This document shows, piece by piece, positions 7,072 through 11,359 of a DNA stretch of 11,359 nucleotides. This DNA is from Thermoleophilia bacterium (GTDB taxonomy: Bacteria > Actinomycetota > Thermoleophilia > Gaiellales > Gaiellaceae): NCBI GenBank assembly GCA_016844515.1, contig JAERMP010000092.1, forward strand, positions 1-11,359. Direction: 5' to 3'. Within the stretch, counting starts at the first letter, position 1. Every line of letters starts with the position of its first letter. A model generated the notes under the pieces. It worked only from the letters and a program-made list of their open reading frames with translations. It made no database searches and had not been told where the DNA came from. Position numbers and translations under genes: made by a program.

Positions 7072-7422
7072 ATGGCCGGAGCGGGATTCATTCCCGCGCA
7101 GGCCCACCAAGCGTCGAAGGTTGATAGCGATGAGGAAGGGGGCGCGCGGGGGAAACGTCCTTTCCCCCGCGCTGCTCGTCGTTTCGCGGGACGACTAAAT
7201 GCGCCGCGGCCGGCGCTCGTCGAGACGGGGCCGGGCGGGACGCCGCGAGCCGTGAACCGCGAGCAGGTGACGCTCGTGCGTGAGGAGTGGCGTGTCGTCG
7301 ACCGCTGGTGGACGGAGGAGCCAGTCGACCGGCGCTACTTCGAGGTCGTCCTCGAGAGCGGGCGAAACGTTTGCGTCTACCGTGACGGAGACCAGAAGTG
7401 CTGGTTCACCCAGAACGCCTAG
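7072..7422 (+). CDS. DUF6504-like protein downstream of imuB
   Basis: The C-terminal 55-60 residues look like the small DUF6504-type protein often found beside imuB/dnaE2: GTPRAVNREQVTLVREEWRV, DRWWTEEPVDRRYFEVVLESG, then VCVYRDGDQKCWFTQNA. Its function is unknown. The upstream part (7072 to about 7195) has no recognisable domain, is encoded by sequence with two hairpins, and may not be real protein. Candidate starts are GTG 7009 (directly after the imuB TGA, same frame), ATG 7072 (chosen as the only ATG in frame, without a visible Shine-Dalgarno sequence) and GTG 7252, which would cut into the domain. It is likely co-transcribed with imuB and so SOS-controlled. Its last 17 bases overlap the end of the convergent TfoX-like gene. 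Confidence 0.65.
   Translation: MAGAGFIPAQAHQASKVDSDEEGGARGKRPFPRAARRFAGRLNAPRPALVETGPGGTPRAVNREQVTLVREEWRVVDRWWTEEPVDRRYFEVVLESGRNVCVYRDGDQKCWFTQNA
7074..7104 (+). repeat. Imperfect hairpin between imuB and the DUF6504 domain
   Basis: The stem is GGCC (7074-7077) paired with GGCC (7101-7104), then a 3x3 internal loop, then GCGGGA (7081-7086) paired with TCCCGC (7092-7097) around the loop TTCAT. There is no T-tract. It lies in the stretch after imuB that has no recognisable coding. Confidence 0.5.
7144..7172 (+). repeat. Perfect 12-bp hairpin between imuB and the DUF6504 domain
   Basis: GCGCGGGGGAAA (7144-7155) and TTTCCCCCGCGC (7161-7172) form a perfect 12-bp stem with the 5-base loop CGTCC. 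The bases that follow (TGCTCGTCG) are not a T-tract, so an intrinsic terminator is unlikely. It may be a palindromic repeat or an RNA structure affecting expression of the downstream gene. Confidence 0.7.
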
Positions 7423-7442
7423 GAGTGTGATCCTGGGTGAAC
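7404..7442. repeat. Inverted repeat at the convergent gene ends
   Basis: GTTCACCCAG (7404-7413) and CTGGGTGAAC (7433-7442) form a perfect 10-bp stem around a 19-base loop holding the DUF6504 stop codon. Read on its own strand, each arm encodes Phe-Thr-Gln near the C-terminus of its gene. The position fits a bidirectional stop structure for the two convergent genes, but there is no T-tract on either side. Confidence 0.6.
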
Positions 7443-7740
7443 GCCGAGTACGCGAGCGCGTCCCACTCGTCCGCGAGCGCGGCGGGAATGACGACCCACT
7501 GGCGGAAGTGCTCGCCTCGACCGGACGGGTCGAAGAGGTGGCGCCGGGAAGGGAGAGCGCGCGGGCATGAGCCTTCGGGTCGGTGAGCTTGAAGACCATC
7601 GAGCCTTGTGTGAAGCCGGCGATCACGCGTCCAGAACGCTTGAGGCACGGCATTCCGAACACCTTCGAAGCGCGCAGCTCCGGGTGCCAGGACGTGAGTG
7701 CATCGACGATCTCGTCGTACCGGGCCCGTGCGTCGTCCAC
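7406..7740 (-). pseudogene. TfoX-N-like protein, frameshifted
   Basis: The first two thirds (ELRASKVFGMPCLKRSGRVIAGFTQGSMVFKLTD, then KAHARALSLPGA) match the intact TfoX-like paralogue at 7969-8256. The last third (LFDPSGRGEHFRQWVVIPAALADEWDALAYSAF) is found in another frame. The paralogue has LTIPGVELFDPGMGRVMREWVLVPA in one frame, so one base is missing near 7537-7538 (plus strand GAGGTGG where GAGGGTGG would restore the frame). Without the shift the product would have about 111 residues. The start is GTG at 7740, three bases after the cupin stop. The C-terminal TQDHTPRRSG runs into the convergent gene. The TfoX N-terminal domain is a small alpha/beta fold of unclear role outside competence. 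A sequencing error is as possible as a real mutation. Confidence 0.65.
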
Positions 7741-7743
7741 GGG

Positions 7744-7968
7744 TTAGGCGTCGAAGACGTCGTGACGCTCGAAGAACGCGTCGTCGGGCTCGAGGCCTTG
7801 CTCGTGGAGCGCGACGAGCTCACGCCGATACTCGACGAAACCCCCCGGCGTGTGCAGGTTGAGGAGGCGAGCCGGCTTCGTGCCAACGTTGCGGAAAGAG
7901 ACAGCTTTGACGACGTTCGTCCCGACCCGCTCGCCTTCGCCGGGACGCACGACGATGGGCTCCTCCAT
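7744..7968 (-). CDS. Cupin remnant, apparently lacking the barrel core
   Basis: A 74-residue ORF. Its start (EEPIVVRPGEGERV) resembles the N-terminus and its remainder (VSFRNVGTKPARLLNLHTPGGFVEYRREL, then DDAFFERHDVFDA) the C-terminus of quercetin-dioxygenase-like cupins of roughly 140-150 residues. The metal-binding HxH strand and the usual proline-glycine turn before SFRNVG are absent, so about 70 residues seem to be missing near residue 21-22, in frame. The product is probably inactive as a metal-dependent cupin, though the frame is intact. The ATG directly follows the TGA of the TfoX-like gene and shares its frame, so translation is likely coupled. Confidence 0.55.
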   Translation of the reverse strand: MEEPIVVRPGEGERVGTNVVKAVSFRNVGTKPARLLNLHTPGGFVEYRRELVALHEQGLEPDDAFFERHDVFDA

Positions 7969-8256
7969 TCAGCCGATCGCCTGCTCGACGAGCTGCTCCC
8001 ATTCGTCGGACTGGTCGGCGGGCACGAGCACCCACTCACGCATGACGCGGCCCATGCCGGGGTCGAAGAGCTCGACGCCGGGGATCGTAAGCGCCTGCTC
8101 GCGGGCGGCCTCGTCCGTGAGCTTTACCGTGAGCCCGCCGTCCTTCCAGTACCCGGCGACGACCTTGCCGCTCCCGCGCTTCAGGCACGGCATCCCGAAC
8201 ATCTCCTCGAGCGGGTGCCGGGCGGTCACGTTCGCGACGAGCTCCTCCCAGGTCAT
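7969..8256 (-). CDS. TfoX-N-like (TfoX/Sxy N-terminal or YjbR-like) protein
   Basis: A 95-residue protein with the pattern MFGMPCLKRGSGKVVAGYWKDGGLTVKLTDE, then PGVELFDPGMGRVMREWVLVPAD, then a closing helix EWEQLVEQAIG. The FGMPCLK, VKL and MREWVLVP positions match the TfoX N-terminal-type fold. YjbR/MmcQ-like proteins have a related fold and are the main alternative. In Proteobacteria TfoX promotes competence; for short actinobacterial relatives no role is established. The ATG start lies 9 bases from the divergent dnaE2 ATG, so its promoter must lie inside dnaE2 coding sequence. It heads a tight three-gene minus-strand group with the cupin remnant and a frameshifted paralogue. Confidence 0.72.
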   Translation of the reverse strand: MTWEELVANVTARHPLEEMFGMPCLKRGSGKVVAGYWKDGGLTVKLTDEAAREQALTIPGVELFDPGMGRVMREWVLVPADQSDEWEQLVEQAIG

Positions 8257-8265
8257 GCCTGAAGC

Positions 8266-11200
8266 ATGAGCTACGTCGAGCTTCACTGCCACTCCGCGTA
8301 CTCGTTCCTGGACGGCGCGTCGCAGCCTGAGGAGCTTGCGGCGCGTGCGGCGGAACTCGGGTACGAAGCGCTCGCTCTTACCGACCACGACGGCGTCTAC
8401 GGCTCGCTCGAGTTCGCGCACGCGGCGAAGGCGCTCGGCGTGCGTCCGATCACCGGCGCCGAGGTGACGCTCGACGGCGGAGCTCACATCACATTGCTCG
8501 TCGAGAACCGCCGCGGCTACGCGAACCTCTGCCGTCTGCTCACCGCGGCACACGCGGAAACGCGAGTTCACGCCGCAGGAGCCGGGCATGCCCCGCCCCT
8601 ACAACCTGCCGTCACCCTCGAGACGGTGATGGAGCTCTCCGAAGGACTCGTCTGCCTCTCCGGGTGCGCGCGCAGCGGACTCGGCACCAGCGATCCGAAC
8701 GCCGCTGCGCGGCTCGCAAAAACGTTTGGCTGCGAGCGGTTCTTCGTCGAGCTTCAGCGGTCGTTCGAGCGGGGAGACACACGACGAACCGCTCTCCTGC
8801 GCGATCTCGCCGAGCATCTGGGCGTCGAGACGGTCGCGACCGGCGACGTCCACTCTCACCACCCGCGGCGCACGTTGCTTCAGGACGTTCTCGTCGCGAT
8901 CCGCTGCCGGACCTCGCTCGAGGGCTGCGAGCCGGAGCGGCGCGGGAACCGCGAGGGATTCCTGCGCTCGCCGGAAGAGATGCTCGAGCGCTTCTCCTTC
9001 GACCGAGCTGCAGCAGAGCGAACCGCGGTTCTGGCGGAGCGGCTCGAGTTCGACCTGACGGAGGAGCTCGGGTACCGCTACCCGGACTTCTCGGACGGCG
9101 ACGAGCCGGCGATCCGTCAGCTCGCCACGCTATGCCAACAGTCCGTCGAAGAGCGCTATCCGCCAAGTAACAGTCTGTTACTTGGGCAAGCGCGGGCTCG
9201 GCTCGAGGACGAGCTCCGGCTGATCGACGAGCTCGGGCTCGCCGGCTTCTTCCTTCTTCACCACGAGGTGCTCTCACTCGCCCGCGAGGCCGCGCGCGAG
9301 GTGCGTGGGGTCGACTCGCCGAGGAGCTTCCTGCCGCCGGGACGGGGGCGCGGGAGCTCGGTCGGCTCGATCGTCTGCTACCTCACCGGCCTCTCGCACG
9401 TCGACCCGGTCTCGAACGAGCTCTCGCTCGGGCGTTTCCTGAATCGCGAGCTCGCCTCCGTGCCTGACATCGACCTCGACTTCCCGCGCGACATCCGCGA
9501 GAAGCTGATCGTCGCGGTCACGGAGCGCTACGGGCGCGAGCACGCTGCGCTCGTAGCGAGCTTCTCGACGTACCGCTCGCGCGGCGCGATTCGCGATGTC
9601 GGCAAGGCACTCGGCCTCCCGTTCGCCGAGCTCGAGCGGCTCGCCCGGCTCTCGGACGGCTGGGATGCGCGTCGGGTGGGAGAGGAGGTCGCGCGGCTGC
9701 CCGATGGGGAGCGTAAGCTCGAATCACGGCGCTGGCGAGCCTTTGCCTGGCTCGCGGGCGAGATCGCAGGTCTGCCACGGCATATCTCGCAACACCCGGG
9801 CGGGATGATCGTCTCCACGCGCCCGCTGATCGAGCTCGTCCCCGTGCAACCGGCGGCGATGGCTGGCCGCCAACTCTGCCAATGGGACAAGGACTCCTGC
9901 GCCGACGCGGGCTTCCTCAAGATCGACCTGCTCGGCCTCGGGATGCTCTCGGCCGTCGAGGATTGCGTCGAGCAGATCGCACGAACGCACGACGAGGTGA
10001 TCGACCTCTCGCGGATCCCCTTCGACGACAGCGCTGTGTTCGAGGACATCCAGCGCGCGGACACGGTAGGCGCGTTCCAGATCGAGAGCCGGGCGCAGAT
10101 GCAGAGCCTCCTGCGGACGAAGCCGGAGAACCTCGACGACATCACCGTCCAGGTCGCGCTCGTCCGGCCCGGGCCGATCCAGGGGAAGGCCGTGCATCCG
10201 TACATCGACGCGCGGCAGCGGATCCGCGAAGACCCGTCGTACGTCTTCCCGGTCGACCACGAGCTCCTGCGCAAGCCCCTGCGTTCGACGTTCGGAGTCG
10301 TCGTCTTCCAGGATCAGGTGCTCGAGGTAGCGATCGCGCTCGCCGGCTTCACGGTCGGAGAGGCCGAGGGCCTGCGGCGGGCGATGAGCCGCAAGCGGAG
10401 CCACGACGCGCTCGAGGCCTACCGTGGGCGGTTCGTCGCAGGCGCTGCCGAGAAGGGCGTGAGCGCCGAGATCGCGAATCGCGTCTTCGACAAGCTCGTC
10501 GGCTTCTCCGGCTTCGGCTTTCCCAAAGCACATGCAGCCGCGTTCGGGCTCCTCGCCTACCAGTCGCAGTGGCTGCGCCACTACTACCCGGCAGAGTTCC
10601 TATGCGCGCTTTTGAACGCGCAGCCAATGGGCTTCTACCCGCCCGCGACACTCGTTCGTGACGCACAGCGACATGGGGTGGAGGTGCGCCCGATCGACGT
10701 CAACCTGAGCTCCGGGCGCTGCAGCATCGAATGGGGTCAGGTCTTGCATTCCGACACAAGACCCCTGTGTCGGAATGCAAGACCTGACCCCCTGGCAGTT
10801 CGCATCGGCCTCAGCTCCATCGCCTCGGTGGGGAAAGACGAAGCGGACGCGCTCGTCGTCGAGCGCGACGCGAGGCTCGTCAAAGGGGGCGCTTGCGACG
10901 GCTTCGGGCGCCCGCGACGAGACCTCCTCTGGGAGCTCGGGCTCGTCTTCCGGGAGCAGTCGGTGCCGGGGACGGGGGGAGAGGCGAAGCAACTCCCGCT
11001 CTCGCTCGGACCGACCACCGAAACGCCGGCGTTACGCGATCTCACGCGTTGGGAGCGCATGCTCGCGGACTACCGGCACACGGGGATGTCGGTCGGGATG
11101 CACCCGCTCGAGTTGCTTCGCCCTCATCTGCCCGCGGGGACGCTCTCGAGCGCAGAGCTCAATGAGCAGCGGCACGGCAGGCATGTAGCCGTCGCGGGCA

Positions 11201-11359
11201 TGACGATCGCGCGCCAGCGGCCGTCGACGGCGAAGGGAATCGTCTTCATGCTGCTCGAGGACGAGCACGGCCAGGTGAACCTGATCGTCCAACCGCACGT
11301 CTACGAACGTCATCGGGCAACGGTTCGCGCCGAGCCGCTCGTCCTCGCCCATGGCCGCT
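8266..11359 (+). CDS. dnaE2: DnaE2, error-prone DNA polymerase III alpha subunit (partial, 3' end outside window)
   Basis: 1031 codons are present and the gene continues past the edge. The N-terminal PHP domain starts ELHCHSAYSFLDGAS (His7, His9) with TDHDG at 39-43 and TGDVHSHHP at 192-200. The polymerase acidic residues are intact: PDIDLDFP (Asp401, Asp403) and FLKIDLLGLG (Asp554). RPGPIQGKAVHPYI (from 634) is the DnaE2-type signature. FQDQVLEVAIALAGF and the helix-hairpin-helix region FSGFGFPKAHAAAFGLLAYQSQWLRHYYPAEF follow. An OB-fold begins near VAVAGMTIARQRPSTAKGIVFMLLEDE. DnaE2 performs translesion synthesis with ImuB. The ATG is fixed by an in-frame TGA at 8260-8262. No LexA box or strong Shine-Dalgarno sequence precedes it, unlike imuB. 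Two palindromes are embedded in frame, at residues 300-307 and 823-842. Confidence 0.95.
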   Translation, partial: MSYVELHCHSAYSFLDGASQPEELAARAAELGYEALALTDHDGVYGSLEFAHAAKALGVRPITGAEVTLDGGAHITLLVENRRGYANLCRLLTAAHAETRVHAAGAGHAPPLQPAVTLETVMELSEGLVCLSGCARSGLGTSDPNAAARLAKTFGCERFFVELQRSFERGDTRRTALLRDLAEHLGVETVATGDVHSHHPRRTLLQDVLVAIRCRTSLEGCEPERRGNREGFLRSPEEMLERFSFDRAAAERTAVLAERLEFDLTEELGYRYPDFSDGDEPAIRQLATLCQQSVEERYPPSNSLLLGQARARLEDELRLIDELGLAGFFLLHHEVLSLAREAAREVRGVDSPRSFLPPGRGRGSSVGSIVCYLTGLSHVDPVSNELSLGRFLNRELASVPDIDLDFPRDIREKLIVAVTERYGREHAALVASFSTYRSRGAIRDVGKALGLPFAELERLARLSDGWDARRVGEEVARLPDGERKLESRRWRAFAWLAGEIAGLPRHISQHPGGMIVSTRPLIELVPVQPAAMAGRQLCQWDKDSCADAGFLKIDLLGLGMLSAVEDCVEQIARTHDEVIDLSRIPFDDSAVFEDIQRADTVGAFQIESRAQMQSLLRTKPENLDDITVQVALVRPGPIQGKAVHPYIDARQRIREDPSYVFPVDHELLRKPLRSTFGVVVFQDQVLEVAIALAGFTVGEAEGLRRAMSRKRSHDALEAYRGRFVAGAAEKGVSAEIANRVFDKLVGFSGFGFPKAHAAAFGLLAYQSQWLRHYYPAEFLCALLNAQPMGFYPPATLVRDAQRHGVEVRPIDVNLSSGRCSIEWGQVLHSDTRPLCRNARPDPLAVRIGLSSIASVGKDEADALVVERDARLVKGGACDGFGRPRRDLLWELGLVFREQSVPGTGGEAKQLPLSLGPTTETPALRDLTRWERMLADYRHTGMSVGMHPLELLRPHLPAGTLSSAELNEQRHGRHVAVAGMTIARQRPSTAKGIVFMLLEDEHGQVNLIVQPHVYERHRATVRAEPLVLAHGR
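9163..9185 (+). repeat. AT-richer palindrome inside dnaE2
   Basis: CCAAGTAACA (9163-9172) and TGTTACTTGG (9176-9185) pair perfectly around GTC. The segment is much richer in A and T than its surroundings and includes a rare TTA leucine codon. It encodes PSNSLLLG (about residues 300-307) between ERYP and the conserved ARLEDEL, a place where DnaE2 proteins vary. It looks like a small inserted palindrome. Confidence 0.7.
10733..10791 (+). repeat. REP-like 26-bp perfect inverted repeat inserted in frame in dnaE2
   Basis: The left arm (10733-10758, beginning GGGGTCAGGTCTTGC) and the right arm (10766-10791, ending GCAAGACCTGACCCC) are perfect reverse complements of 26 bases around the 7-base loop AGACCCC. 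Removing exactly 60 bases (10732-10791) joins CSIE to LAVRIGL, the expected DnaE2 sequence, with the frame kept. The 20 added residues (823-842) contain no stop and no recognised motif. From memory, palindromes starting GGGGTCAGGTCTTG recur in many genomes near REP-associated tyrosine transposases. No such transposase is in this window. Confidence 0.88.

Noticed and set aside
7969..8589. A 206-codon version of the TfoX-like gene starting at 8589
   Set aside because: The first 111 codons are antisense to the DnaE2 PHP domain; the conserved protein begins at the ATG at 8256.
9528..10581. Long open frames on both strands within dnaE2 (for example 9724-10581 minus, 9882-10661 plus)
   Set aside because: They overlap intact DnaE2 polymerase motifs and are low-complexity Arg/Ala shadows.
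10733..10791. Reading the long palindrome as an intrinsic terminator
   Set aside because: There is no T-tract on either side and it lies in the middle of an intact open frame.
1..11359. tRNA, rRNA, CRISPR array, complete insertion sequence or phage genes
   Set aside because: No direct-repeat array, transposase, integrase or tRNA-like cloverleaf was seen; the palindromes are isolated single units.

Overview
This is a high-GC window with many GTG starts. Its SOS operators are of the GAAC-N4-GTTC type used by LexA in Bacillus and actinobacteria. It carries an ImuB/DnaE2 translesion set with a DUF6504-like companion. Together these suggest an actinobacterium, possibly a deep-branching soil lineage such as the Thermoleophilia. 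The lineage is inference; no marker gene is present to settle it.

Layout. Positions 45-2777 (minus) encode a large AAA-ATPase/LuxR regulator. Divergent from it is a class I SAM methyltransferase (2853-3599). An AbrB-type antitoxin and RelE-like toxin follow as an overlapping pair (3633-4236). They have their own promoter, and an 8-bp inverted repeat lies over the predicted transcription start. A small helix-turn-helix gene converges on the toxin from the minus strand, and its open frame runs antisense through it. Next is a minus-strand pair, cupin/TPR then GNAT acetyltransferase (5755 to 4539).

The second half is an SOS mutagenesis locus. imuB (5824-7008) lies behind a TTGACA promoter covered by two tandem LexA boxes. 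Its frame continues past its stop codon into a DUF6504-like ORF. The locus is then interrupted by three minus-strand genes: a TfoX-like gene, a cupin that appears to lack its core, and a second TfoX-like gene with a frameshift. dnaE2 begins at 8266 and runs off the right edge.

The most unusual signals are two palindromes inside the dnaE2 coding frame that keep it open. One has 26-bp perfect arms (10733-10791), and its codons replace nothing recognisable. The other is an AT-richer 10-bp-arm palindrome at 9163-9185. Further hairpins lie between imuB and the DUF6504 domain and at the convergent gene ends near 7404-7442. The locus therefore looks repeatedly hit by small palindromic elements while its polymerase motifs remain intact.

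How the genes work together. ImuB (catalytically inactive, clamp-binding) and DnaE2 (active polymerase) are expected to act jointly in damage-induced mutagenesis. The toxin-antitoxin pair is self-contained. The remaining genes are ordinary accessory functions with no evident link to it.
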